This document shows, piece by piece, positions 12,701 to 23,644 of a stretch of DNA of 64,000 nucleotides; the first letter of the stretch is position 1, and the number at the start of each line of letters is the position of its first letter. The notes below the pieces were generated by a model that was not told where the DNA came from, did not search any database, and was given only the letters and a program-made list of their open reading frames with translations. Origin of the DNA: Porodaedalea pini (taxonomy: Eukaryota; Basidiomycota; Agaricomycetes; Hymenochaetales; Hymenochaetaceae); NCBI GenBank assembly GCA_002794775.1, contig NBAY01000097.1, positions 1-64,000 of the forward strand, read 5' to 3'. Both the position numbers and the translations under genes were made by a program.

Positions 12701-13908
12701 ATGAGGCATGGCCCGACAAGTGTAACAGGTATATAGCCTTTTCGAGAGTGGAAATTCTGTCAATTGATCTGCGTTACAGATGGTCAGGCAAATGTTGCGT
12801 CTGAGCAGAAGACGATCGCGAGTGCTACTCCTGGAGGAGGCGAAGATCAGATTCTCGTACGATGCTTCGCGACGAACGTCCATGCTCAGCCGTCGACATC
12901 AGATGTCGAGCGTAGCTTATCAACTCCAACTGGCAGTAAGCACGCACAATCGCTCTAAGATAACGAACTCAACCTTTTCTCTCAACAGTCGGCAGTGATT
13001 TAACGATGGCTCCGTCGAAGTTACCCCCTCGAGTCTCCTCTCCAGGAGGCAAGGATTCCAGGGCGTTGGAAAAAATTGAGCTGTTGAACTCAGGTATGTC
13101 TGATACCTCACTGCGAAACGCTATGAAGATCGTGATCCTTTTTTTAGGAGGCGACGCTAGACCAGTGACTTCACGCAATAAACCTGCAGTAGAACAGCAT
13201 GGGATGCGGCTGCGAGGCGCGGAGACATCCACCAATACAACGCAACCTGTATCCGCGCAAAACGTTCTAGACGATGTTCAACCCGGAGCGAGGCTACTGG
13301 ATCCGGCTGCCCTTGATCGAACGACCGGTCAAGCTCCTGAAACGAAGTCGGCAGAATCGTTATTGTCAGGGATGGTCACGACCTCCTCAAGCCCAGTAGG
13401 TACGCACACGTAGAAAGAAATTAAAACGTCGTTTCTGAGGCTCTTCAGACGTCAATGGTAAACTTGATGCCATATCAAACGATGCAAAAGGGCCGAGTTC
13501 ATCAGGCGTCCTAGCACTCAAAGGATCGTCCGGTAAGGTGTACTGCAGTCTTCGATCTGTATGTTCCTCTTACAATATCACGGCTTCCTTCTCTAGTGCG
13601 TCAGGAGCGTCCAGCAGTAAGAGCTGCGGAAGCCACGGTGGTCCTGCCTCCCACTTCTGTAGCGAAGACACTAGTCAATATGACACGGGCGCAAGACATC
13701 ATAAAGGCAGAAGTGAGCAAACCAGCAACTGCGGCTCCTAAGGTGCCATATGTCCCGAAAGTTGAGTTTGGCGAGCAGCCGATCAACCGCGAGCAGGTAT
13801 GTACTCGACTTCATCTTCATAATGCATATCGAATGCTTATTCTTCGAATAGACGCGGCGTGTTGTTCTGGAGGCGTTGATGGCTTTCTCTAGGAGCACCG
13901 CCTATTGA
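3713..13908 (+). CDS. Large multi-exon protein: degenerate vWA-like head plus long Ser/Thr/Pro-rich disordered tail
   Basis: Start ATG 3713. Exon 1 (3713-3741) splices in phase 2 to 3805, giving SLDMVFIQDTQKTM, aligned with LDLLFIQDATASM of the upstream gene; this fixes the start and frame. Exons 2-5 are 3805-4184, 4241-4293, 4365-4378 (only 14 nt) and 4428-4714. From 4714 on, about 40 successive donors leave a single base (phase 1), with donors mostly of the form G|GTACG, GTGCG, GTATG or GTAAG and introns of 45-70 nt. The frame stays open across every junction. The last exons are ~13617-13796 and 13852-13908, ending in RSTAY and TGA. Total is about 48 exons and roughly 2,500 residues. The tail is rich in S, T, P, K, E with recurring exon ends such as SSKPSG, LKSG, PKPNG. 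No catalytic domain is seen. The vWA-like fold core is readable, but all MIDAS residues are replaced (D-T-Q-K-T; no GGGD; LSIYKHS instead of VVTDA). Possible role: scaffold; this is inference. Confidence 0.72.
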
Positions 13909-15288
13909 AGATGAGCGAATGCGCTCTTTGTCTAAATTGTAAAGGAGGAATACAACAGTACATGGCTTGATTTAGATACTGTCCTTGGAAGAATGACGTC
14001 GGCGAATACGAGCGGGGGAGCAGAAGAATGATCGTGACCACTGTGGTAGTCAAAAGGAGCTGCGTATATTCTTGAACTTGCAGATCGCGTGCTTGATCAC
14101 TCTCGCTCTTCACACTCGAGAGCATGTACCTGAAACAGTGAAAGCTGATCCCAGAAACGGGGCGATCGCGTCCGAAGTACCTCATTGAGTCGTTATGAAA
14201 CACGATTCTGGATGAGGAAGGCCCGATGACTAGAGTCCAAGGAGAGTTTCGAGTTCCGAAACGTGTTCGCGGACTTTGAGGAGGCCTTGGGCAGCTGGAT
14301 CGGTCGTCCAGTGTGCGAAGCGGGACAGGTGGACAACGCAGGCATGCAACTTCAAAACGCCATTAGCTGACAACCAACAGACGTGTGGGGCTTGCTGAGG
14401 CATCGCCGGGCTCCTCATGCCTCGGGTCTCGTGCTCGTCGCGACCATTCAATTGGATGACACAATATAATGGGAGACGATCCGCCTCCACATAGGACACA
14501 GGCGAGGCGATTTGATTCTCAAGGCCATTGGATTATCCTCTACGGGCCCACCTACGACTTTGAGGACGTCCATTTTCCGTTTAGCGTCGCTTCGTACGTT
14601 GTCACGATGACTGTCGCCCGCCTTCATACAATGTGCCACTCCATAGCCTGCATTTCCCGTGACAACATACTCTCATTTTCCACATCCTTTTGTACCTCGA
14701 AGTGATGCAGAATAGAGAGTTCGGAAAGGGATCGACATTAATACTATGTATGCGTGTTGACTGTGAGAGCTTGCCGATGAAATATATGCGTCCGGGCAGA
14801 CAACAGGCGACGATACGGTGGAGGAAACCGGAATACAGCAGTACACACGATCCGGGAGCTCTGTTGCTGTTTTGAACCTGTACCCTTCGGAGTAGAGTAC
14901 GCTAAGTAGTATTATCTTGAGCAGCACTTTATACTATATTCGACACAATCGCATTGATCGCAGGCCCATCCCAGAATTAGAACTGCGAACGCAAGCGAGA
15001 ACAATACCCACTTCATTCAAAATATATACAATCATTCATATGCGTCTATGATTCTCAAACGAGAGCCATTGTTTCTGAGTGTATGCGAAATCCATCCGGG
15101 CTCGCCGCCAGTTCGTAATTTGCCTGAAATCCCAGCAGCTGAGGCAACCAAGTGAACCTGTTCAATGATAGTAAAACTTATCCCCGCAACTTAGCTACAT
15201 ACCTTAACATGGCTCTCGAGCAAATCAGCCCGCGTACGATAGCCTGAATGTATTGTTAGACTCAGAACAGTGTAAGCGCGGATCCCGC
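13909..15288. other. Region with one weak minus-strand candidate gene
   Basis: On the minus strand two overlapping frames (14639-14448 and 14499-14230) could join through a short intron into a ~100-residue protein ending ELETLLGL. No domain is recognised and the splice is not strongly supported, so I do not call it as a gene. The rest (14700-15288) shows no coding signal I can support; it holds the 3' side of the minus-strand membrane-protein gene. Confidence 0.35.
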
Positions 15289-16122
15289 TCACCTTCGAAA
15301 CTTGGAAGATTCGCGAAGCTCTATGTCCTGCTGCCACTCCGGCACTCTTTCTTCCACCTTTATATGCTGAGGACGACTACCAATCGTAGGCGTGCTTGAC
15401 TGTTCAGCCCACCGACCTGCACGCTCTCTCTCTGAGTACTCCTCCACAAGATTCACGAGCAGTTTCTGGCTCATGATCGCCTCCATTGCCATAGCGAAAC
15501 CAGCTGGGACCTCGAGATAAGATATCTGGAATGAGGAGCCCATACTTTCAAGCCAGGTTGACAAATAGAATGTGAAGAGAGTGTCTCACGCCTTTAGCGA
15601 CCCATACAGTCCAGGCCGCAATGTAGAAAATGAATACACTGTGGGTTGAATGGGCATATTCAGCTTCTCTGATGAAAATGATGAAATTGCAATGTGATGC
15701 ACGTACACAAAGAAGTACATGATAGAGTCTCTCACCAGTAGGTCTATCAGACGTAGGTGTGAACCCGGCCGGCGAGTTCTGTAGCTCTGTATTCCTTTGC
15801 CGAGAGCAAGTGCGAAGAGAATGACTTCGTTGAAAGTCTTGGGGGTCCAATATGCCTTGAACCAGGCAGACGAGCTGATGACAGCGCACGAATGCATGTC
15901 AATCCCGATCCGAAGTTGACGAACTCTATTGTAAGCTCGGGCAGAGAAATTAGTGCTCAGTTGATTCCATTGGCCAACGGGTAAACTCACTGTCTGCGCC
16001 TTTCGTTGCAAAGACAGAAATGACGGTGCCTGTTGTAAATACGCAAAGTAGAGACGCAGAGAGGAAAGCGAATAATATCCGGATTTTGTTGTACATTGCA
16101 TAGGTCCGAAGTAGTAGGGCAA
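15289..16122 (-). pseudogene. DUF6533-type fungal seven-helix membrane protein, C-terminal part (5' end missing or unrecognised)
   Basis: Read on the minus strand, four exons keep one frame: 16122-15991 (ALLLRTYAMYNKIRILFAF), 15935-15707 (containing AYWTPKTFNEVILFALALGK and LLVRDSIMYFF), 15638-15590 (VFIFYIAAWTVWVAKG) and 15525-15289 (SYLEVPAGFAMAMEAIMSQKLLVNL, then a hydrophilic tail). The order RTYAxYN, then W-x-P-x-T-F-N, then a LLVRDxxxYF helix, then a small-residue helix and LLVNL, is the pattern of Agaricomycete DUF6533 membrane proteins, whose function is largely unknown. The family's conserved N-terminal segment with the first helices was not found upstream, so this is either 5'-truncated or has short unrecognised exons. 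The last exon may end at TGA 15289 or splice once more through the GTGAGC beside it. Confidence 0.55.
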
Positions 16123-17535
16123 CTTTTGGATATTGCGCTCAGAAGTAAGGCTGAGATGACAGAAAATTAAAGTTCGCACAGACTAGCGTATATCCGTCTT
16201 GAGGTTCTAGCGATATGAATGCACATCTGCCAATCGGTACTGGCGTAACGAGCAGTGATCTTGAGAGTTTATCATTGCCATCTTCAATAGAAATCGTTTT
16301 TGATTGCTATGAGACTCATTTGCATATATATTCGAGGATTCACTGGCTTCCATTAGGTGCCCCGTTGGAGCCGTTGGGTCCTTTACCGCCTTGAACGTCC
16401 TCTCTTTTATGTCATTCTTCAAACTTCCGCAGAATACCAGAGCCCTTGAGCTTTCTCTAGACAACGTTACAGAGATAGAACGAGATCATAAGTCGCATTG
16501 AGGCTGCATTACCACCTTTTTAGGTTGGCCTGATGAAAGCAGCGTCACACATCTGAGACCCGAGAGTCTAGTTTTAATGACGTAATCATTTCTCACGAGT
16601 AAGCCATTAGTTAACGTTGAATCAAGTCGATCTTTACCTTTCGCACCACACAGGTTCTTATCCTCGGGTCGTACTAGTACGAGCGTCTCAGCGCTGAGAG
16701 TTCATCACGCCGACAATTTGGACGGATTAAGTGAATGGACTGAGGATCATTCCGTCTACAGTAGATGCGACGCCGAGACTGACGTGGCAGCTAGTTTCGA
16801 AAAACGCCCTGGAAACTCTCGTTTGCCGTCCATCTCACATTATAAAGTGCATTCTCGAACCCGGGACCGCTTCAAATGGGCGTTCTGTTTCTGCGATATG
16901 ACATGGACATTGCGGTTTGCCGAGTAATTTTTGACGTGTCGGTATGTCTGTGGTGCTTCGATGAGTTCGAATGAAGACGACCGGGGACACTAAATACTTG
17001 TCAGTGCCATCTTTTCTGCTCTACTTGGTTCTTTTTGAAGATTTGCAAAACCGAGTACAGTCGCCATGGAGATTCTTGTTATAGTATACCAAGAAAGTAC
17101 GATGCATACTTTGAAACTGGTTGCAATGCCAGCGGAAGCGTTGCTCTCTCCTCAGAGCACCTGCTTCGCGTAGGATATTCTCTTGATGATGCGCATGGGC
17201 TCGGATCCCGACTATACACTCACAAAAGAAGCAAAACGTACGGAATAATATACGACTCAATTTGCGCTTCTTGGCTCTTTAGCTGACCTGCAGCTAGTGG
17301 ATGGGCCTGAAAGGCTAAAAGCTGGTGTCTCCGTTGGGAACGTATGGCGCTGGTTGGGCTTATTCTCCTCCCCATTGGCTATCCACACAAATATATCTTA
17401 TTCTACTCTGAACATTGAACGGTCAACGAGCGGTTGTTGAACGACAGGTACAAAGGCATGCACAAAACCTCCTCTGTTCCTTACTCGTCGAGTCATCGCT
17501 GCACTGACGAGCACGGTTATCGCAGACATCTAAAC
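16123..17535. other. Intergenic region and peroxidase promoter remnant
   Basis: Short frames (for example 16207-16464 minus and 16718-16927 plus) have no recognisable domain. Just upstream of the peroxidase start are a CCAAT-type box on the opposite strand (ATTGG near 17375) and an AT-rich ATATATC element near 17390. Both are consistent with an old RNA polymerase II promoter. Confidence 0.4.
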
Positions 17536-17853
17536 ATGGTCTTCAAGCTCACTCTCGCCGCTGTCGCCCTCGCTGCCGTCGTTCACGCTACCAACTACAG
17601 GCGTGTCAGCTGTCCCGACGGTGTCAACACTGTGACCAATGCTGTTGTGAGTGCCTCTCTTGTAGTGTGCTCTAGTACCACCTGACATGATTCAAATTGC
17701 TGCGCGTTCTTCTCGCTTCGCGATGACCTGCAAGAGAACGTTTCCGAGAGCGAGTGCACTGAGTATGTATATGAGTCTCTGCGCTTGGTCTTTCCATGGC
17801 GGCGTCAGCTTCTCCAAGTCTAGTGCAGACGGCTCTGCTCGATACCAAACAAG
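17536..17853 (+). pseudogene. Class II heme peroxidase (lignin/manganese/versatile-type), 5' fragment, broken
   Basis: Exon 1 encodes a signal peptide (MVFKLTLAAVALAAVVHA) and the mature start RRVSCPDGVNTVTNA, characteristic of secreted fungal class II peroxidases. After a GTGAGT donor (17647) the next segment reads CCAFFSLRDDLQENVSESEC, then YESLRLVF. The usual acceptor is gone: no AG lies directly before the CC-encoding exon (nearest at 17674-17675), so splicing should fail. One extra C at 17794 shifts the frame between F and H of the distal heme motif. After correction the motif reads FHGGV, so distal Arg and His are kept but the calcium-binding Asp of FHDG/FHDA is Gly. Sequence similarity ends after ...SADGSARYQT. 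The remaining two thirds of the enzyme are absent. Intact relatives oxidise lignin or Mn(II) outside the cell; this copy cannot. Confidence 0.85.
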
Positions 17854-18915
17854 GTAAGTACCTTTAACCACTAAGCCTTCTGCCATGAACATTTCTAAGT
17901 TATTTATAGTATGCTTTTCGTGACATAATAGCACTCTTCTATTTCAAACCTCTACCATTCTCTTCTGTGTCGACTCGTGCACCGCGTGCTCCTCCTGCTC
18001 CTTTTCACACAGCGTCGGCACTCCCGGCCGACAGAATGGTTCGTCAAGAGCATCTGCGAGTTGGGTCACAAATGGGCCCTCGCACACGTCCTCCCCGGTA
18101 AGTCCAGTGCGATGGACAGCAGAAACAAGAAGGCCGCGTAGCCCGCTGCATCTGCGGGAGGTTCGGGAGTGGGGCCGGGGGCCGGGGGCGGGGGCAATGC
18201 GCAGGGGGAGCGGGAGAAAGATCACGAGCGAGACTCGAGGTGCCGGAAGTCGGGCTCAGATATCTCTGGATAGGGTGTAAGGAGCGGAGGCCTGCCCAGC
18301 CGCAGCAATAAAAAGTTTATGCAACGCAGACCACTGTGACGATCCATCAGTTTTTATCCGGCAGCAATCTCATGCGCTCAGACTATCGCCGGTCCTTCTC
18401 GCTGGGTTCAAAATGAGACTGAAAGGCCGGAAGTCCCGGCGTAAGAAGCGCTGAGCATGCGGCCGAGTATGTATTTCAGGCACTAAATCGCTGATTCAAA
18501 CTTACTGAGTTGTCAGTGCTGTCCAGAGGTGAGATTTCACGACTTCGCTTTTTGTAACTTTATCCTCAAAATACGCAGCGCCGAGATGACTGCATCCTTT
18601 ACCAGACCTTCAAACAGTGAAGTTGAATGTTATCGGCAGAGCGGCGCGAGAAGAAAGCCAATCCGGTTCCAAACTTACTTCAGTTGCCTCCCAGGACGAT
18701 GCTATTTTTGCAACACATTAAAGGCACATGTGTGCTCCTCGGTGCTATTCCAAGCAAGAATAACTCCTTATCAAGCTCATCCACCTGGTCTAAGCTCACA
18801 ATGACGAGGGATCTATTCAATCCCATATGTATATAGTTCCCGCACCCCTCGACTCGTCTCGTCTCGCAGCTCATCTCCTATCTGACCTGTCAGTGTAGGT
18901 TCTGCAACAGTCGCC
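17854..18915. other. Unassigned region between peroxidase remnant and OPT gene
   Basis: It contains a G-rich stretch (about 18165-18215) and several short frames without recognisable products. A minus-strand frame at 17944-18225 is compositionally biased by the G-rich tract. The proximal part (18840-18915), with CTCGTCTCGTCTCG repeats, is probably the OPT promoter/5' leader. Confidence 0.35.
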
Positions 18916-21670
18916 ATGCACAGCACAGATATCAACGATGTGTCGACTCTTCCTCGTGGCCTGCCTCTCGCCGAGAAGACCCCAGAAGGCGATAGTGAGA
19001 AGAGCTTATCGCTGACGAAGGATGTGGAGAGTTCGGATGCTAGTTCTAGCAGTGACGACGCTAGCGACACGGGCGAAATTCTTAGCGATGCAAGAGATCT
19101 TGTTACGCATGTCATCAGCGTCGAGGATGACCCGAGTCTCAATCCTTGGACATTTCGCGTCCTCGTCATCGGCTTGGGCTTGAGTACCTTCGGCGGTGTT
19201 CTCGGTACGGACTCTCCTTTTTTCTGAAATCTGTCTTCTGATATCGTGAAACTCCATTTCCAGCCGAGATCTACTACTTCAAGCCACAAACCGTGCTCGT
19301 CTCAACCATGTTCCTCGCGATTATCGCCTACGTTCTCGGACTCGCAATGGAGACTCTTATCCCAACAAGAGGATGGTTCCGATACCTCAACCCGGGGCCC
19401 TTCAACAGAAAGGAAAATGCGATGATTGTCATAATGGCTAGCGCTGCTGCGAACAGCGCGCTTGGAACGGAAGTACTAGCGGTACAGCGCCTCTACTACA
19501 ATATCAACCCAAACCCTGCCGCTAGCATCTTCCTTCTGTTCAGCAGCCAGATGATCGGGTATGGTATCGGAGGTCTAATGCGACGTGAGTCTAGCTGAAT
19601 CGCTTTCAGCGCTCCGACATGAGCTTATTTGTATACTCCTCACTAGCAATCTTGCTCTACCCATCGAAGATGCTCTATCCTGGTGTTCTTCCTCTTATCT
19701 CTATGTTTGATGCGTTCTTCAATGTCGGAAGCAATGCGAAGAAGAAACTTCGACTTTTCTACATAGTCTTCTTTGCGTATGTTACCCGTATTGTTCAAAT
19801 CTTGTCTGCACTAACTGTCATGACTCCTAGTATCTTCATCTGGGAACTATTTCCTGAGTGGATATTCCCTCTCATCACGGGCTTTTCAATCTTCTGCCTT
19901 GCAAATCCGAACTCTGCAGACTTCACGCGTGTCTTTGGCGGATCAAACGGGAACGAGGGCCTCGGACTCCTTTCTCTTTGCTTCGACTGGCAATACATTT
20001 CAGGCGGCGTAAATCCTTTTACCATTCCTTTGCAGGCGCAATTCAGTAATTTGCTGGGCTATCTTCTATGCATGTACGTGTCCTCACTCCGATATAAGTC
20101 TCGGGATGTCTGACTTGATCTACAGGGTTGTCTTCTGTGCTGTTTTCTACAAGAATATCTGGCAATCGCGTAATTTCCCTTTCGTGAGCGGACCACCGTT
20201 TCATCCTTTGGAGCTACACTAACTTACATTCTAGTTGTCCCAAGAGCTCTTCTACGAGAATGGAACAGTCTATGATCAACTTTTAATTCTCAACGATAAC
20301 TTTGAAGTAGACCCGACACTCCTCGCCGAGCAGGGACTCCCATTCTACGCCGGAACCTGGGTTGTGCAATTGCTCGTCACTAACCTCGGCATGGCCGCGA
20401 CATTCACGCACCTCCTTCTCTGGAATTTCGACGATATTTCCTCAGCATGGTCTTGGCTCACGCCATCAAAGCTGCGCAACATGTGGGCGACATTCGACTG
20501 GAAATTCTGGCAGCACGATGGACGGACCGAACGCGAGCAGCTGTATAAGGAAACGGAGGGTGACAAGAGTATCGACCCGCATTATCGCGAGATGCTCAAA
20601 TATGCAGACGCACCAAACAGCTGGTACTTTGTCACGCTGGTTATCAGCTCAGTCATTGCACTTGTCGTTATCTATAAAACCGACTCTACACTGCCGTGGT
20701 GGGGCTTCCTAATATCACTCATGCTGGGAGCGCTTTCGATCCTCTTCTTTGGCGCGCTGTACGCAATTACAGGATTGCAATTTATTATCCAGCCGTTCGT
20801 TCAAATGATTGGGGGGTTCATCCATCCAGGGCGTCCCATGGCGAACATGTACTTTGTGCTATTCTCATACAGTAAGTTTCTAATGTACCCGATCATTCTC
20901 TTCTCTCCAACTAACGCGATCTCTATATAACAGACAGCGTAAACCAAGCGCAGCTCCTTCTGCGCGACCTCAAGATCGCACAGTACATTAAGCTCGAGCC
21001 GCGTGCTGCATTCGCCGCACAGACCGCCGGGACATTGCTGGGCTCGATCCTCAACTTCGTTCTCATGAACAGCATCATTGACAACCAGCGGGATATCTTG
21101 CTATCTGTCGAAGGCACAAATGTGTGGTCAGGGCAGCAACCGCAGCAATACAACAGTCAGGCAGTTGCATGGGGCGGGCTGTCGCACGAGCTCTTTGCGC
21201 AAGGAAAGCGCTACGAGTGGGTGCCTTGGGCATACGTCCTCGGACTCATCGTTCCCGTCCCATTTTGGCTTGTTCATAAGAAGTGGCCTGGCCTGCGCAT
21301 GGACTATCTCTACACGCCCGTCATCTGCTATTACATCGGCTGGTTATGCGTCGGTATCAACTCATCCATCCTCTCATACTTTGCCATTGCATGGTTCTCT
21401 CAATGGTGGCTCCGAACGCGCTGTCCACGGTGGTTCAACAAGTACAACTACATCCTCGGAGCTGGTCAGTGCGCCTCTATCCGTCCCCGGTTGTTATGCT
21501 AACACAACCTTGTCTATTTTATTGCAGCTCTCGATGGAGGCACGCAAGTTATGGTCTTCATTCTCTCCTTCGCCGTGTTCGGTGCCGCAGGAGTCGATCA
21601 CTTGTTCCCTCAATGGTGGGGCGCTAACCAAAACGGAAACTATGACCGCTGTTTGGTTATTGACTCGTAG
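18916..21670 (+). CDS. OPT-family oligopeptide transporter, 783 aa, eight exons
   Basis: Exons: 18916-19204, 19264-19584, 19647-19776, 19831-20073, 20126-20183, 20235-20871, 20934-21464, 21528-21670, summing to 2352 nt. Proton-coupled importer of small peptides or related substrates at the plasma membrane. The N terminus (~75 residues) is cytosolic and Ser/Asp/Glu-rich. The family hallmarks follow: EDDPSLNPWTFRV, then AEIYYFKPQTV, LNPGPFNRKENAMIVIM, the FDWQYI segment, and HPGRPMANMYF. Many hydrophobic spans are seen, and the protein ends with ANQNGNYDRCLVIDS. The Asn-Pro-Gly motif is intact. Intron phases agree at all seven junctions; the third exon's acceptor (CTAG before 19647) is the least certain. 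Flanks are a peroxidase remnant upstream and a small hypothetical gene downstream. No lesion was seen, so it should be functional. Substrate cannot be told from sequence. Confidence 0.93.
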
Positions 21671-21744
21671 GCTTCTGAGGATGTAACTATGTACTGTACA
21701 TACTGCATCGAGTGTGAAAGGGGAACTGCTCACTTAAACAGGCA

Positions 21745-21750
21745 AATAAA
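21745..21750 (+). terminator. Polyadenylation signal AATAAA of the OPT gene
   Basis: A canonical AATAAA lies 75 bp past the OPT stop codon. It is followed by AT-rich sequence, as expected for a cleavage/polyadenylation site. Confidence 0.5.
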
Positions 21751-22008
21751 GAGTATTATAATTCAAGACAGCATGCTAGTATCCATCTTCTCGACCGCTT
21801 CCTAGTGCTCCGCCTTAAGGTGATGCATTGAACCACACTCAATACAGACTCCTGATAACTTACATCCTGAAAATGCAGGTTTAAGGCAGGTCTTGTTCAA
21901 TCCACAGAAAGGGTGAGTTCCCGACACAGGATCATCTCTTAAAGACCTCTCGATGATAGTGTCTAAGCGATTAAACACACCTTATACGTAGCACCTCAGC
22001 ATGTCGCC

Positions 22009-22376
22009 ATGCCCCTCAAGTCTCAGTTGATGAAGTATACCAAACGTTACATCAGCTGGTATCAGACAACCATCTCCATTGATGGGGACGATAGAGAATC
22101 AAGTGCAAGTGGAACTTCAGGCTCGAGGTTGCCAGACAAGTCCTATTTAGTCATTGCCAACTGCAGCGGTGCACTCAGGGTAAGTCCAAGGGGAAGAATG
22201 CTCATTTCACATTAAGACGGCGATAGACACAGGCCAAGACAATTACACTTTATAACGATGATGTCACTTATACTATAGAAAGAGCTAAACTAATGTCCGG
22301 TCCCACAGCGCATATTACTTGCTCGTCCGAAAAGATAAGGAGGCTCGCTATCCCCGCATGCACTTCTTACTATTAG
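22009..22376 (+). CDS. Small hypothetical protein, 106 aa, two exons
   Basis: Exon 1 (22009-22179, 57 codons) ends at a GTAAGT donor in phase 0. Exon 2 (22227-22376) continues in frame to TAG with a 47-nt intron between. The joined product includes SYLVIANCSGALR followed by TQAKTITLYNDDVTYTIER. No signal peptide, membrane span or known domain is seen. The stop lies 5 bp from the stop of the convergent zinc-finger gene on the other strand, so the two 3' ends must overlap as transcripts. Support is the clean splice with an open frame across it; family unknown. Confidence 0.45.
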
Positions 22377-22381
22377 CAAGC

Positions 22382-23644
22382 CTAGTCGACTAAAGAGAGT
22401 CCAGTAACAATACCATCCCAATCCGATCCTCCGCCATGCATGGCACTGGCCTGCATGGCGCGCTTCATCTCCGCAAGCGGCGGTAGCCACTCCTCTATAG
22501 GTGGGTTCTCGTCGTCATAATAAACAGTATCCGACGCCTGCGTCTGGTTGTACTGTGCGGGTGAAAGAGGATACCCACGGTTCACATTGTAAGTGTGTAG
22601 GGATGAAGGATCGTAAGGGTAGTAGTACCCTGGTGGGTATACTGGAAGGAATGTCGAGACTGGAGGGAAGAAACGATTCGAGTGTTCTGGCACCGGAGAG
22701 GGAGGAGTCGAGAAAGACGAGGACGCAGAGCCCGTCGTGGCGCTCTCAGCATCAGAAATAGAAGTGGACGCAGACGTGGAGGCTGACGCGGAAGCGTAGT
22801 TTAAACCCGAGCCGTGCAGTTCGAGACGCGTGACGGAAGGTGTATCGTTGTCTGACTCCCGGCCTATTTCCGCATTCGTCCGCGTGACATTCGCCTGCAG
22901 CCAGAATTGTACTTTCTCTTCCGGGAGGGATGCTACCCTCACAGCCTGCTTCCGTATATCCTCACTCGACCCACGGATGTCAGGAAGCTGGTCTGGTGCC
23001 TTCTCCGCCATTCTCATTTTCACCTTCGCTTTGGCCAGCGCACCGCGCCGATAGAAGCCATGAGCGCGCTTTTCATGTCTGATGAGTGCAGGTGCGTCGC
23101 TGAAAATACGTCCACATCGGTTGGAGCGCACGGCACCGAAGGCAAAAGCATCGTCGGCAGTGCGAGGGAGGGTACATGTGTGCTTGACCTTCTCGCTTTA
23201 AACACGGGAAAGTGCAAATGAGCAAAGCAAAATGCAGAAAGAAAGGTGGGCGTGGCCTTACTGCACAGCTGCGATATGAGTTTTCACATTCGACTTCTGG
23301 AGGGACGAGAATTTGCATCCTTCATATGGGCATTTGTGCTCGAGGCGTGCACGGAGCGGATCGTGCACGATGACATGCCGCTCGAGTCCATACATGCGCT
23401 TGAAGACCTTGCCACAGATAGTGCAGCGGGGTTGGCTGTCGTCCTGGACGTCAGGTTCTAGAAATTGCAAAGCAGATTCTGAGGATGAAGGATTTGACTC
23501 CATGTCGTCAGCCACGTGTGTTTGCGTTGAAGTTGCAGCAAGATATTCGGCAAAGTCCTTGTGATGCGAAGAGAGCCACAGAGTATGGATTAAGGGAGGG
23601 GAAAAATCTAAGACATGCATCGAAGGTGAACCCTTTATGTTCAA
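22382..23644 (-). CDS. C2H2 zinc-finger protein, probable transcription factor
   Basis: Two exons on the minus strand: 23644-23262 and 23195-22382, with a 66-nt intron whose junction completes the last His of finger 2. Finger 1 is CTICGKVFKRMYGLERHVIVH. Finger 2 is CPYEGCKFSSLQKSNVKTHI followed by AAVH across the junction. A third, atypical unit ends CGRIFSDAPALIRHEKRAH, with its first Cys pair unusually far apart. N-terminal residues 1-60 are Ser-rich. The C-terminal ~150 residues are Ser/Ala/Thr/Pro/Tyr-rich (a run of SASASTSAST, then PVYPPGYYYPYDP), like an activation region. It probably binds DNA in the nucleus; target genes are unknown. The exact start is uncertain because a second ATG lies eight codons in. 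Confidence 0.85.
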
